40,311 nucleotides of DNA from Ectothiorhodospiraceae bacterium (GCA_007125455.1 SLDE01000018.1:1-40311); one strand, 5' to 3'; counted from the first letter of the stretch, positions 31,707 to 40,311 are shown. Numbers and translations are program-made. Notes: a model not told the origin generated them from the letters alone.

Positions 31707-32259
31707 GCAATGGCTCCGCTACGGGTGGCTGGGGCTGATGCTGCTGTTCGCCCAGCCGGTGGCGGCGGCGAGCTTTCATATCAGCAATGTCGACCTGCAC
31801 CTGCATGAGGGTGTCTACCTGCTCGATGCCGACATCTATTATGGCTTTTCTGACGAGGCCCTGGATGCCTTGCACAATGGCGTGCCCCTGACCATCATGA
31901 TCGATATCCAGATCGAACGCCCACGCCGATGGCTGTGGAATGTGGGCATGGCCAGCCTGCAGCAGGAACTGCGCCTGCACTACCACGCCCTCTCCGAGCA
32001 ATATGTGGTACAAAACCTCAACAGCGGTGCCTTGCACTCTTACCATAGCCGTGGTGTTGCCCTGAGTGCGCTGGGGCGCCTGCGCGACTTCCCGCTCATC
32101 GACAAGCAGCTACTGGCACCGGAGGAAGAGTTTCTGCTGCGCATGCAGGCGCGGCTCAATATTGAGGCACTGCCACAGCCGCTGCGTCCCATCGCCTACA
32201 CCACCCCGGCCTGGCGACAGCTGAAGAGCGACTGGTACCAATGGCCCTTCACACCCTAA
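31672..32259 (+). CDS. DUF4390 exported protein
   Basis: 195-residue protein with an N-terminal hydrophobic segment (WLGLMLLFAQPVAA) that looks like a signal peptide, then the DUF4390 region: FHISNVDLHLHEGVYLLDAD, YGFSDEALDALHNGVPLTIM, QELRLHYHALSEQYVVQNLN and LPQPLRPIAYTTPAW. Family function is unknown. It is almost always between rsmB and the NtrY-type kinase in gammaproteobacteria, as here, so it may feed an envelope signal to the kinase (inference from context only). The ATG at 31672 is chosen; 31663 is an alternative. It overlaps rsmB by 35 bp and ntrY by 19 bp. Confidence 0.88.
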   Translation: MVFTTPAFANSKQWLRYGWLGLMLLFAQPVAAASFHISNVDLHLHEGVYLLDADIYYGFSDEALDALHNGVPLTIMIDIQIERPRRWLWNVGMASLQQELRLHYHALSEQYVVQNLNSGALHSYHSRGVALSALGRLRDFPLIDKQLLAPEEEFLLRMQARLNIEALPQPLRPIAYTTPAWRQLKSDWYQWPFTP

Positions 32260-34457
32260 AGCGACTCACCAACGGCCCCTGGCCGGTGGTGCTGTTACTG
32301 ATCCTGATCCTCAGCTCACTCTACCTGATGAGTGCTGCCACCCAGCACTCAGTATTGTTCGGCAAGCTCTATTCCTGGATTTTGGCGATCAATGTGCTGG
32401 CCATGCTGATCCTGCTGGGGCTGATCGGACGCAACCTGTTTCGCCTGGTCAGACAGTATCGCCAACACGTGGTCGGCTCCCGGCTCACCGTCAAGCTCCT
32501 GGTGATCTTTATCATCCTGGCGGTCGCGCCGATCTCCATCCTTTACTACTTTTCGGTACAGTTCATCCACCGCGGCATCGACAGCTGGTTCGACCTCAAG
32601 ATCGAAAGCGCGCTGGAAGACTCTCTGGAGCTGGGGCGTAGCGCCCTGGATAGCCGTCTGCGCGAATTGGTACGTCAAACCCGCCAACAGGTAGAGATCC
32701 TCGCGCGGGAGTCGGATAGTTCAGCCACGCTACGGCTGCACGAACTGCGCAGCGAGAGCGAGGCGGTGGAGCTGACCCTGCTAAGCGGTGGTGGGCGGGT
32801 GCTGGGCAGCAGCAGTGTCGATCCCTCGATGATCATCCCCACCCTGCCCAATAGCGCCATCCTGCAACAGCTACGCAGCGGTATCGACTATGTAGGGGTC
32901 GAGCCACTGCGTCAGCACGGCGGCATCCATATGCGCATCGTGATGCAGGTACCCAACCCCGCACCGCTAGGCGAGCCGCGCCTGCTACATGCACTCTACA
33001 GTGTGCCGGAACGCCTCGACGACCTGGCCAACAACGTACAACAGGCCTACAACCAATACAGCGAACTGGGTTTTTTGCGCCAACCACTCAAATACAGCTT
33101 CACCGTCACCCTGTCCCTGGTGCTGATGCTGAGTATGCTCACCGCCATTTGGGCGGCCTTCTTCTCCGCCCGCCGCCTGACCGCCCCGATCAGCGATCTG
33201 GTAGAGGGGACACGCGCGGTGGCCGAAGGCAACTACGATATGCGCCTGCCGATGCCCAGCCACGACGAACTGGGCTTTCTGGTGGTCTCCTTTAACGACA
33301 TGACCCGGCGCATCGCCCGCGCCCGTAGCGATGCACAGCAGAGCCAGCTATTGGCCGAGCAGCAGCGCGCCTATGTCGAGGCGGTACTGGCCTGCCTCTC
33401 CTCCGGGGTCATCACCCTGGATGAACATGCGCACCTGCGTACCGCCAACGCCGCCGCCACCCAGATCCTCGGTGTGGAGCTATCCACCCTGGCCGAAAGC
33501 CCCCTGGCAGATGTTGGCGAACAGCATCCACCCCTGCTTCCCCTGCTGGAGACCATCGAAGGCCAGCTGGAACAGGCGGACCACTGGCAGGCGGAAGTGG
33601 TGCTGTTTGGCCCCAACGGTCGCCAAATCCTGATCTGCCGTGGCTCCCCGCTGCACGGCGGGGAGTCACAACAGCACGGCCATGTGATCGTCTTTGACGA
33701 CGTGACCACCCTGCTACAGGCCCAGCGCGATGCGGCCTGGGGCGAGGTAGCACGGCGTCTGGCCCATGAGATCAAAAACCCCCTCACCCCGATCCAGCTT
33801 TCGGCCGAACGCCTGCGCCACAAATACCTCGGCACCCTGCCAAAGGATGATGCCGAAGTGCTGGATCGCGCCACCCACACCATCGTGCAACAGGTGGAAA
33901 GCATGAAGGAAATGGTACGCGCCTTCTCCGACTACGCCCGCCCCCCGCAGATCCAGCTGCAGGCACTCGATCTGTCCGTCTTGCTGCAGGAGGTACTGGA
34001 GCTCTACCAGGGCGACCCGCGCCTCCAGGTGGTGCTGGAGCTACAGTCCGACATGCCCGTGCTGCAGGCCGATGAGGGGCGGATGCGTCAGCTGCTGCAT
34101 AACCTGATCAAAAACAGCCTGGAGGCGGCACAACGCGGCACGGTCACCCTGAAGATCCATGCCGCCTGCGCGGCCGACAGCGCCTGCCGCTTTATCGAAT
34201 TACGCTTTCATGACGATGGCCCAGGCTTTCCCGAAAAGCTGCTCGGCCAGGTATTTGAACCCTATATCAGCAACAAACCCAAGGGCACCGGGCTTGGCCT
34301 GGCCATCGCCAAGAAGATTGTCGAGGAGCACGGTGGTATCCTGTGGGCAGCCAACCATCCGCAGGGCGGTGCCGAACTTGGTCTGCGCCTGCCTATCGGT
34401 GAGCAATCCGGCCACACCGCCGACCCGAATAACCCCAGCCAATCGGATCAACCATGA
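32241..34457 (+). CDS. ntrY: NtrY-type sensor histidine kinase
   Basis: 738-residue membrane kinase. Two N-terminal membrane segments (about residues 15-35 and 45-65), a third at about 90-105, then an extracytoplasmic region of ~180 residues and a further membrane segment near 285-310. After it come a HAMP domain (RRLTAPISDLVEGTRAVAEG), a PAS-like region (about 375-480), the dimerisation domain with phospho-acceptor H509 in RLAHEIKNPLTPIQ, and the ATPase domain (LLHNLIKNSLEAA, DDGPGFPEKLL, GTGLGLAI). The signal is unknown; NtrY relatives respond to nitrogen or redox state. Its stop overlaps the ntrX start (ATGA), the hallmark of a cognate pair. Confidence 0.94.
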   Translation: MALHTLKRLTNGPWPVVLLLILILSSLYLMSAATQHSVLFGKLYSWILAINVLAMLILLGLIGRNLFRLVRQYRQHVVGSRLTVKLLVIFIILAVAPISILYYFSVQFIHRGIDSWFDLKIESALEDSLELGRSALDSRLRELVRQTRQQVEILARESDSSATLRLHELRSESEAVELTLLSGGGRVLGSSSVDPSMIIPTLPNSAILQQLRSGIDYVGVEPLRQHGGIHMRIVMQVPNPAPLGEPRLLHALYSVPERLDDLANNVQQAYNQYSELGFLRQPLKYSFTVTLSLVLMLSMLTAIWAAFFSARRLTAPISDLVEGTRAVAEGNYDMRLPMPSHDELGFLVVSFNDMTRRIARARSDAQQSQLLAEQQRAYVEAVLACLSSGVITLDEHAHLRTANAAATQILGVELSTLAESPLADVGEQHPPLLPLLETIEGQLEQADHWQAEVVLFGPNGRQILICRGSPLHGGESQQHGHVIVFDDVTTLLQAQRDAAWGEVARRLAHEIKNPLTPIQLSAERLRHKYLGTLPKDDAEVLDRATHTIVQQVESMKEMVRAFSDYARPPQIQLQALDLSVLLQEVLELYQGDPRLQVVLELQSDMPVLQADEGRMRQLLHNLIKNSLEAAQRGTVTLKIHAACAADSACRFIELRFHDDGPGFPEKLLGQVFEPYISNKPKGTGLGLAIAKKIVEEHGGILWAANHPQGGAELGLRLPIGEQSGHTADPNNPSQSDQP

Positions 34458-35770
34458 GCCACGCCCCACACATCCTGGTGGTCGATGACGAACCGGATAT
34501 CCGTCGCCTGCTGCAGGAGATCCTTGAAGACGAAGGCTATTCCGTCGCCATCGCCGAAGACGCCAGCGCAGCCCGTCAATCACGTCGTCAACAGCGCCCG
34601 GATCTGATCCTCCTCGATATCTGGATGCCCGATGTAGACGGCATCACCCTGCTCAAGGAGTGGAACAAGCACGAACCACTCAACCAGCCGGTGATCATTA
34701 TGTCCGGCCACGGCACGGTGGAGACAGCGGTGGAGGCGACCCGACTCGGTGCCTACGACTACATCGAAAAGCCCCTCTCCCTCGCCAAGCTGCTGCTCAC
34801 CGTGGAGCACGCCCTCGAACACCACAAACTGCAACAGGAAAACCTCGGCCTGCGCCAGGCGGTGCAACCGCTGGACGAGCCCATCGGGCGCAGCCCCGGG
34901 ATGCAGAAATTGCGTCAACACGCACAGCAGATCGCCCAACACGACACCCCCTTACTGATCAGCGGGGAGGCCGGCAATGGCCGCAAGCTCTTTGCCCGCT
35001 ACATCCACCACCACAGCGCCCGTCAGCACGGACCCTTTATCCAACTGGCTCTTTCCGCTGAGGGCGCGGAGCAATACGCCCAGCTGTTTGGCGAGGAAGA
35101 TACCCCCGGATCCCTCACCCAGGCGCTGGGGGGAACCCTTTATCTGGACGATATCGCCGAGCTGGAGCAGGGCTGCCAACTGCAACTGGTGGAAAAGTTG
35201 CGCGCACAAGAGCCACTGCCACGCATCATCGCCGCGACCCGCATGCCGCTGGAGCAGATGGTTGCCCGTGGGCAGTTCAACGATACCCTCTACTACCAGC
35301 TCAACGTACTCAACCTAGCGCTTCCTCCCCTGCGCGAACACAACGAAGACGTACTCGATCTGGTGAGTTTCTACTGCGACTACTACGTAGAGACCGAAAA
35401 ACTGCCCTATCGCAGCTTCACCACGGCCGCGCTAAACCGCCTACGCCAGCATGACTGGCCGGGAAACGTGCGGGAACTCAAGAACCTGGTGCAACGCCTG
35501 CTGATACTGGGCCAATCCCACCAGATCGATATCGGTGAGGTAGAGGAAAGCCTTGCCCAGCAACCGCGCCAGACCCACGTGGACGCCTCGGCCGCCTACG
35601 AGTTGCCACTGCGCCAGGCTCGCGAGCGCTTTGAGTACGACTATTTCAGCCACCTGCTGCGCCGCTACGAAGGCAGTGTACACAAGGTGGCCCAGCACGC
35701 CGGGGTCGAGCGCACCCACCTCTATCGCAAGCTGCGCGGCCTGGGGATCGACGCCAAGGAGTTTGCTTAA
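34454..35770 (+). CDS. ntrX: NtrX-like response regulator with degenerate AAA+ domain
   Basis: 438-residue regulator. The receiver domain (1-120) has the phospho-acceptor D55 in LLDIWMPDVDG and K107. The central domain corresponds to a sigma-54 activator ATPase but is altered: the Walker A reads GEAGNGRK (171-178), with Arg where the catalytic Lys is expected; Walker B is LDD (231-233) instead of LDE; and the GAFTGA loop that touches sigma-54 is missing, replaced by LFGEEDTPGSLTQAL. The C-terminus is a Fis-type HTH (VHKVAQHAGVERTHLYRKLRGLG). It therefore probably does not drive sigma-54 transcription but binds DNA in another way, as reported for some alphaproteobacterial NtrX/NtrC proteins. 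It overlaps ntrY by 4 bp. Confidence 0.92.
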   Translation: MSHAPHILVVDDEPDIRRLLQEILEDEGYSVAIAEDASAARQSRRQQRPDLILLDIWMPDVDGITLLKEWNKHEPLNQPVIIMSGHGTVETAVEATRLGAYDYIEKPLSLAKLLLTVEHALEHHKLQQENLGLRQAVQPLDEPIGRSPGMQKLRQHAQQIAQHDTPLLISGEAGNGRKLFARYIHHHSARQHGPFIQLALSAEGAEQYAQLFGEEDTPGSLTQALGGTLYLDDIAELEQGCQLQLVEKLRAQEPLPRIIAATRMPLEQMVARGQFNDTLYYQLNVLNLALPPLREHNEDVLDLVSFYCDYYVETEKLPYRSFTTAALNRLRQHDWPGNVRELKNLVQRLLILGQSHQIDIGEVEESLAQQPRQTHVDASAAYELPLRQARERFEYDYFSHLLRRYEGSVHKVAQHAGVERTHLYRKLRGLGIDAKEFA

Positions 35771-35975
35771 CCGGCGAGGAACTACGCGCCCACTCGAAGT
35801 GCTGGCAACGCAACGAGCGAAATGGGAAGCCTTGATATGCCAGAACAACGCAGCGGCTCGCAGAACGCCCTCTTTCACAAGTGACGTAGGGCAGGGGGCG
35901 CATTGGTTCACTATCCGTGCATTCATCGCTGGCTTCGCGTTAGAATAGCCCACCCTTTCAGTGGCAAGACAGCCC
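35771..35975. other. Intergenic region before trkA
   Basis: 205 bp without a recognisable gene. TAGAAT at 35941-35946 could be a -10 element for trkA, but no matching -35 is evident. No terminator hairpin with a T-tract was seen after ntrX. Antisense open frames here are shadows. Confidence 0.5.
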
Positions 35976-37349
35976 ATGAAGATCATCATACTCGGTGCCG
36001 GACAAGTCGGCTCTTCGCTGGCAGACCACTTGGCCAATGAAGCAAACGATATCACCGTGGTCGATACCGATGGTGAACGCCTGCAGGGCTTGCAGGATCG
36101 CCTGGATCTGCGCACCGTGTCCGGCCAGGCCTCGCACCCGGATGTGCTGTTACGTGCCGGGGTAGAAGACGCCGACATGATCATCGCCGTCACCAACAGC
36201 GATGAGACCAATATGGTCGCCTGCCAGATCGCTTACACCCTGTTTCACACCCCTACCAAGATCGCCCGGGTGCGTGCCCAGGAGTATTTGCTCTACCCCC
36301 AGCTCTTCTCCCAGGATGCCCTGCCCATCGACGTGATGATCAGCCCCGAGCAGCTGGTTACCGACTATATCCACCGCCTGATCCAACATCCCGGCGCGTT
36401 GCAGGTGCTGGACTTTTCCGCCGGGCGGGTGCAATTGGTTGCGGTACGCGCCTACTACGGCGGCCCCCTGGTGGGCCATGAGTTGCGCACCCTGCGAGAT
36501 CACATCCCCGGTGTACAAAGCCGGGTGGCGGCGATCTACCGCCGAGGGCGCGCCCTGCACCCCGAGGGACACACCGTTATCGAGGCCGATGATGAGGTCT
36601 TCTTCCTCGCCGCCAAGAAGGATATCCGCGCGGTCATGAGCGAGCTGCGCAAGCTGGAAAAACCCATCAAACGGGTGATCATCGCCGGAGGCGGCAACAT
36701 CGGCCAGCGCCTGGCCAAGGCGCTGGAAAACGACTACCAGGTCAAGCTCATCGATCACAACGCCGCACGCACCAAATCCATTTCGGAAGAGCTCAACCGC
36801 ACTATCGTATTGCAGGGCGATGCCGCCGACGAGGAGCTGTTGCTGGAAGAGAATATTGAAGACACCGATGTCTTCTGTGCGCTGACCAACGACGATGAGG
36901 CCAATATCCTCTCCGCCATGCTCGCCAAGCGCCTCGGCGCACGCAAGGTCATGGCACTGATCAACCGCGCCGCCTATGTAGATCTGGTCGAAAGCGGCGA
37001 CATCGATATCGCCATCTCGCCACCCCAGGCCACCATCGGCAGCCTGCTCGCCCATGTACGACGCGGCGACGTAGTGATGGTGCATTCACTGCGCCGTGGT
37101 GCCGCCGAGGCGATCGAGGCCGTTGCCCATGGCGATCAATACTCCTCCAAGGTGGTCGGGCGCGCCATTGAAGACATCAAGCTGCCGGACGGCACCACCA
37201 TCGGTGCCATCGTGCGGGGTGACGAGGTATTGATCGCCCATCACGACACGGTGATCGAAGCGGAAGACCATGTGCTGTTGTTCGTGGTCGACAAGAAACG
37301 CATTCCCGAAGTCGAGCGACTGTTCCAGGTCGCCGTTACCTTCCTCTAA
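35976..37349 (+). CDS. trkA: Trk potassium uptake regulator TrkA
   Basis: 457-residue (E. coli 458) peripheral membrane protein that gates the TrkH potassium channel. Two RCK units are visible, each with a Rossmann NAD-binding motif ([19 protein letters not shown] at 1-19; [17 protein letters not shown] near residue 235) and the acidic residue ending strand 2 ([18 protein letters not shown]). Each is followed by a TrkA-C domain. The start at 35976 matches the family start [12 protein letters not shown]; a GTG 15 nt upstream is also open. It lies 5 bp before trkH and is surely co-expressed with it. Confidence 0.97.
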   Translation: MKIIILGAGQVGSSLADHLANEANDITVVDTDGERLQGLQDRLDLRTVSGQASHPDVLLRAGVEDADMIIAVTNSDETNMVACQIAYTLFHTPTKIARVRAQEYLLYPQLFSQDALPIDVMISPEQLVTDYIHRLIQHPGALQVLDFSAGRVQLVAVRAYYGGPLVGHELRTLRDHIPGVQSRVAAIYRRGRALHPEGHTVIEADDEVFFLAAKKDIRAVMSELRKLEKPIKRVIIAGGGNIGQRLAKALENDYQVKLIDHNAARTKSISEELNRTIVLQGDAADEELLLEENIEDTDVFCALTNDDEANILSAMLAKRLGARKVMALINRAAYVDLVESGDIDIAISPPQATIGSLLAHVRRGDVVMVHSLRRGAAEAIEAVAHGDQYSSKVVGRAIEDIKLPDGTTIGAIVRGDEVLIAHHDTVIEAEDHVLLFVVDKKRIPEVERLFQVAVTFL

Positions 37350-37354
37350 TCACC

Positions 37355-38809
37355 ATGCAACTGGCCGCCATCCAACGCATCCTGGGCCTGCTGTTGATGC
37401 TGTTTAGCATCACCATGTTACCGCCCGTACTGGTCTCGCTATTCTATAGCGACGGTTTCTACATCTCCTTCCTGTTCGGCTTCGCCCTCACCCTGGGCAC
37501 AGGCCTGCTGATCTGGCTGCCGGTACGCAACAACCGCCGCGATCTGCGCCTGCGCGACGGCTTTATGGTAGTAGTGATGTTCTGGGTAGTGCTTGGGTCC
37601 TTTGGTTCGCTACCTTTCATGATCGGTGCCGAACCCAACCTATCCCTGCCCGATGCGATGTTCGAATCCTTCTCCGGGCTGACCACCACCGGCGCCACCG
37701 TGATCACCGGGCTAGATACCCTGCCCAAGTCGCTGCTCTATTACCGCCAGCAACTGCAATGGCTGGGCGGCATGGGGATCATCGTCCTGGCCGTGGCGAT
37801 CCTGCCGATGCTGGGGATCGGGGGGATGCAGCTCTATCGCGCAGAAACCCCGGGCCCAATGAAGGAAAACAAGCTCACCCCCCGCATAACCGAGACCGCC
37901 AAAGCGCTTTGGTATATCTATCTAGGCCTCACCGTCGCCTGTGCACTGGCCTACTGGGCCGCCGGAATGACCCCCTTCGACGCCATTGGCCACAGCTTCT
38001 CCACCGTAGCCATCGGCGGCTTCTCCACCCACGACGCCAGCATGGGCTACTTCATCGACCAACCGCTGATCGAGATGATCGCCATCGTCTTCATGTTGCT
38101 TGCGGGCACCAACTTCGCACTGCACTTCATTGCCTTACGACGCCTTAGCGCTGCGCCCTACCGCCACGATGCCGAGTTTCGCACCTACCTGACCATACTG
38201 GCCACTGTGGCAGGGATTACCGTGCTCTATCTCCACATGACCGCCACCTTCAGTGATCTTGGCAGCGCAGCGCTACACGGGGTCTTTCAGGTGGTCTCCA
38301 TCGGCACCACCACCGGCTTTACCACCAGTGACTACGCCAGTTGGCCCAGCTTTCTTCCGGTAATGCTGCTGTTTGTCAGCTTTATCGGCGGCTGTGCAGG
38401 CTCTACCGGTGGCGGGATGAAGGTGATCCGCTTCCTGCTGCTGTTCAAGCAGGGCACCCGCGAGATCGTCCGTCTGGTCCACCCCAATGCGGTGATCCCC
38501 ATCAAGGTGGGCGGCAAGCCGATGCCAGAGCGGGTAATTGAGGCGGTGTGGGGATTCTTCGCCACCTATGTGGCGATCTTCGCCATCCTGTTGCTGGTGC
38601 TGATGATGACTGGACTGGATCAGATCACCGCCTTCTCCGCCGTGGCAGCTACCATGAATAACCTCGGCCCAGGCCTGGGCGAGGTAGCGCTAAACTATGC
38701 CAGCATCTCCGACGTTGCCAAGTGGGTGCTGATCTTCGCCATGCTGCTCGGTCGCCTGGAGATCTTCACCCTGCTGGTCCTGCTCACCCCGGCCTTCTGG
38801 CGCAATTAG
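37355..38809 (+). CDS. trkH: Trk potassium channel TrkH
   Basis: 484-residue (E. coli 483) membrane potassium-translocating subunit. Four pore repeats with selectivity-filter glycines are visible: SGLTTTGATVITG, FSTVAIGGFSTHD, VSIGTTTGFTTSDY and ATMNNLGPGLGEV. The loop with AGSTGGGMKVIRFLLLFKQ after the third pore is the family's intramembrane hinge segment. Multiple hydrophobic helices run throughout. It starts 5 bp after the trkA stop with no own Shine-Dalgarno, so it is probably translationally coupled to trkA. Together TrkA and TrkH import potassium for turgor and pH control. Confidence 0.97.
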   Translation: MQLAAIQRILGLLLMLFSITMLPPVLVSLFYSDGFYISFLFGFALTLGTGLLIWLPVRNNRRDLRLRDGFMVVVMFWVVLGSFGSLPFMIGAEPNLSLPDAMFESFSGLTTTGATVITGLDTLPKSLLYYRQQLQWLGGMGIIVLAVAILPMLGIGGMQLYRAETPGPMKENKLTPRITETAKALWYIYLGLTVACALAYWAAGMTPFDAIGHSFSTVAIGGFSTHDASMGYFIDQPLIEMIAIVFMLLAGTNFALHFIALRRLSAAPYRHDAEFRTYLTILATVAGITVLYLHMTATFSDLGSAALHGVFQVVSIGTTTGFTTSDYASWPSFLPVMLLFVSFIGGCAGSTGGGMKVIRFLLLFKQGTREIVRLVHPNAVIPIKVGGKPMPERVIEAVWGFFATYVAIFAILLLVLMMTGLDQITAFSAVAATMNNLGPGLGEVALNYASISDVAKWVLIFAMLLGRLEIFTLLVLLTPAFWRN

Positions 38810-38824
38810 GCCCGTCCATCATCC

Positions 38825-39433
38825 ATGTCAGCCCATCGCGAGCCAAACCACAACAACAAGTGGGACAGCCACTACCTGCACCACAGCAGCGAATCACCAC
38901 AAGCCTGCCAGTTGCTGCAGGAATTCAAGCACCTGCTACCCGCCCAAGGTCGCGCCTTGGACCTGGCCTGCGGGCGTGGCGGCAATGCAATCCTGCTCGC
39001 CAGCCACGGTCTGGAGAGCCACGCCTGGGATAGTTCAGCACAGGCCCTGCAACAGCTCGACAGCGACGCCCAAGAGCATCAGCTCACTATCCATACCCAA
39101 CAGCGCGACGTGATTGCCTCGCCGCCTGCGCCGGAAAGCTTTGCGGTGATTGTGGTATCGCGCTTTTTACACCGCCCGCTGTGTCCCTCGCTGATACACG
39201 CCCTGCGCCCCGGTGGACTGCTATTTTATCAAACCTTCACCCGCAAACGGCCAGCGGGCATGCGCGGCCCCAGCAATCCCGACTACCTGCTCGCCCCCGG
39301 CGAACTGGCGCAACTATTCGCCCCACTGCGACTACGCCTCTACCGGGAGGAGGGGGACTGCGGCGACCTGCAACAAGGGCTACGCGGGCAGGCCTGGCTT
39401 ATCGCACAACAGCCGAGTGATCTCGATGGATAA
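38825..39433 (+). CDS. Class I SAM-dependent methyltransferase
   Basis: 202-residue soluble methyltransferase of the TehB/UbiE-like fold. The SAM-binding motif I is LDLACGRGGNAILLA (about 50-64), the acidic end of strand 2 is in HAWDSSAQAL, and the post-motif segment ALRPGGLLFYQTF is clear. The substrate is unknown. The LACGRGGN form is seen in tellurite-resistance/thiopurine-type enzymes, but this does not prove tellurite or metal work. It starts 15 bp after the trkH stop with a weak Shine-Dalgarno, and its end overlaps the small membrane protein by 8 bp, so it belongs to the same run of genes. Confidence 0.85.
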   Translation: MSAHREPNHNNKWDSHYLHHSSESPQACQLLQEFKHLLPAQGRALDLACGRGGNAILLASHGLESHAWDSSAQALQQLDSDAQEHQLTIHTQQRDVIASPPAPESFAVIVVSRFLHRPLCPSLIHALRPGGLLFYQTFTRKRPAGMRGPSNPDYLLAPGELAQLFAPLRLRLYREEGDCGDLQQGLRGQAWLIAQQPSDLDG

Positions 39434-39716
39434 CAGCTTCCCCCACCCGATAACCTTTCTGCCACTGTTTGGCCTGGTGCTGGTATTCCTTCTCGCCTGG
39501 CTACTACGCAAACGTGCTGCAGTCATGCCGATCCTCATCCTCGGCCCCCTGCTGGTGCTCCTGCCCGGTTACCTCTTCCTGGAAGAGATCATGCGTTGGG
39601 CACATCCCTTCTTTATCCCGCTATTCATCGCCAGCACCGCACTGATGCTGCTTTACTATCCAGCACTGCTGCTAACCTGGTACTGGCAGCAACGCTCTTG
39701 CAACAAAAAGCGATAA
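39426..39716 (+). CDS. Small membrane protein, unknown function
   Basis: 96 residues with three hydrophobic segments: FLPLFGLVLVFLLAWLL (about 9-25), VMPILILGPLLVLLPGYLF (about 30-50) and FFIPLFIASTALMLLYYPALLL (about 60-82). Basic residues (RKR, then a C-terminal NKKR) flank the segments. GAGTGA lies about 5-6 nt before the ATG, and the start overlaps the methyltransferase stop by 8 bp; the larger frame open upstream is a shadow of that gene. Not recognised; no family is assigned. Confidence 0.7.
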   Translation: MDNSFPHPITFLPLFGLVLVFLLAWLLRKRAAVMPILILGPLLVLLPGYLFLEEIMRWAHPFFIPLFIASTALMLLYYPALLLTWYWQQRSCNKKR

Positions 39717-39971
39717 ATCGAATCCGCGCCTGCACTCTCCCATCGTGGCTTCCCCCCTCACTCTGCTTTGAATAATCACCGGAGCTTCACTGAAACTTGG
39801 CGAACCCTTGAGGGCACCTGCGAACTGCGTCAGGCTCGGGGCACTTTCTGGCAAACTCGTTCCATCTATCAGCAGGATGAGCTAGGCATCTTTGCCATCG
39901 AATCGCTCGTAACTGCTGGGAAATTGCCGTTTTCCGTGCTCATCGATATGGGCGTTTAGCTCATAGGCTAT
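39717..39971. other. Non-coding debris, no supported gene
   Basis: 255 bp. A 63-residue plus-strand frame (39768-39959) has no Shine-Dalgarno and no recognisable pattern. On the minus strand, 39672-39854 includes a short stretch (LTQFAGALKGSPSFSEAPVI) that looks protein-like, possibly a fragment of a small lost gene, but it is unrecognised. I treat the region as degraded. Confidence 0.4.
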
Positions 39972-40178
39972 TCAGCCTCCCAGGGCTTGGGGCCGTTGTT
40001 GTTTCAGCGCTTGCTGTATGGTCAACACCTGCTGCTGCATGCGCTGATATTCAGCCAACAGTTCGTCCGGAGCTCCGGGACCTTCGTCCGCATTGACGCA
40101 GATTTTTGATGTCCAAACTGTAGTTGTTGGCCTTGATGGTGCCGATGTCGACACGCCAGGCCTCTTCGCTCTCTTCGC
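39972..40178 (-). pseudogene. hsdM: Remnant of type I restriction methylase HsdM
   Basis: Only the C-terminal ~65 residues remain. Translation of the minus strand gives EEAWRVDIGTIKANNYSLDI then KN, and, one frame over, VNADEGPGAPDELLAEYQRM followed by QQQVLTIQQAL and an ending QALGG. These are two halves of the usual HsdM tail (pattern NY.LD.KNP...DP..LL..Y). They are split by a frameshift at a T5 tract on the plus strand (40103-40107). To the right, similarity stops near 40178, where the repeat block begins. Either a real decayed gene or a sequencing error for the shift alone; the truncation by the repeat is clear. No other restriction gene is in the window. Confidence 0.55.
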
Positions 40179-40206
40179 ACCTTGGGGAGAGGGGCTTTTG
40201 CTTGCT

Positions 40207-40311
40207 CCCTTCTCCCCCGGGGGAGAAGGGCCGAGGATGAGGGGGCTTTGCTTGCTATTGGTTCGAGGCTGAGTGTTGGCGGGCTTCGGTGACACTCCCC
40301 CCTCATCCCAA
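40207..40311. repeat. Palindromic interspersed repeat block
   Basis: A perfect 24-bp palindrome without loop (40207-40230: 12 bases CCCTTCTCCCCC and its complement) is followed by GGATGAGGGGG (40235-40245), whose perfect inverted copy CCCCCTCATCC is at 40298-40308. The core CTCCCC...GGGGAG is shared with the hairpin at 4721-4750. It ends at or beyond the window edge and marks where hsdM similarity stops. Confidence 0.65.

Noticed and set aside
35441-36211. 256-residue minus-strand open frame across the ntrX-trkA gap
   Set aside because: Antisense to both genes, no ribosome site, Ser/Arg-rich and patternless.

Overview
The window looks like chromosome of a GC-rich gammaproteobacterium. The gene order topA-smg-dprA-LysM, divergent from def-fmt-rsmB-DUF4390-ntrY-ntrX-trkA-trkH, is characteristic of that class. 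Rubrerythrin beside an oxygen-dependent HemF, a group II truncated haemoglobin and OxyR suggests a facultative or microaerophilic lifestyle. A Chromatiales-like sulfur oxidiser would fit, but that is inference only. I see no prophage, plasmid, tRNA, rRNA or CRISPR. The mobile-type material consists of short interspersed repeats and one broken hsdM remnant at the right edge.

Layout. 1-4476 (minus): a LuxR-type regulator with a non-AHL N-terminus, then a perfect 16-bp palindrome, then an MFP-RND efflux operon whose permease runs off the left edge. 4477-4872: non-coding, packed with four kinds of short repeat. 4873-6240 (minus): thiol peroxidase, a DUF1840 protein and a secreted rhodanese. 6241-6676: non-coding, with three perfect DnaA boxes and a strong terminator. 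6677-8956 (minus): a small hydrophilic protein and Rep helicase. 9211-10533 (plus): an Mqo-like flavoprotein. 10701-14742 (plus): an OxyR-type operator, rubrerythrin, a CCG-type iron-sulfur protein, DUF3501, an EncFtn-like ferritin and oxyR itself. 14809-19083 (minus): UvrD and a PAS-PAS-GGDEF-EAL protein. 19258-19644 (plus): truncated haemoglobin. 19829-28683 (minus): sbcB, hemF, a small SecD-head-like periplasmic protein, tsaC, topA, smg, dprA and a LysM lipoprotein. 28827-39716 (plus): def, fmt, rsmB, DUF4390, ntrY, ntrX, trkA, trkH, a methyltransferase and a small membrane protein. 39717-40311: debris, an hsdM tail with a frameshift, and a repeat block.

The most interesting part is the 10.7-14.7 kb cluster. 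Four OxyR-like half-sites at exact 11-bp spacing precede rubrerythrin. The set ends with an OxyR that keeps both redox cysteines at the E. coli positions. Between them lie a four-iron-sulfur-motif protein and DUF3501, both without a known role that I can name, and a ferritin of the encapsulin-cargo family that lacks the cargo tail and has no shell gene in view. I read this as a peroxide-induced peroxide-reduction and iron-handling module. Other points are an NtrX with degraded ATPase motifs and no GAFTGA, the LuxR/palindrome/efflux arrangement, the DnaA-box cluster, and a family of long imperfect inverted repeats built from CACAGAG units that recur between genes, once inside the OxyR-linked cluster.
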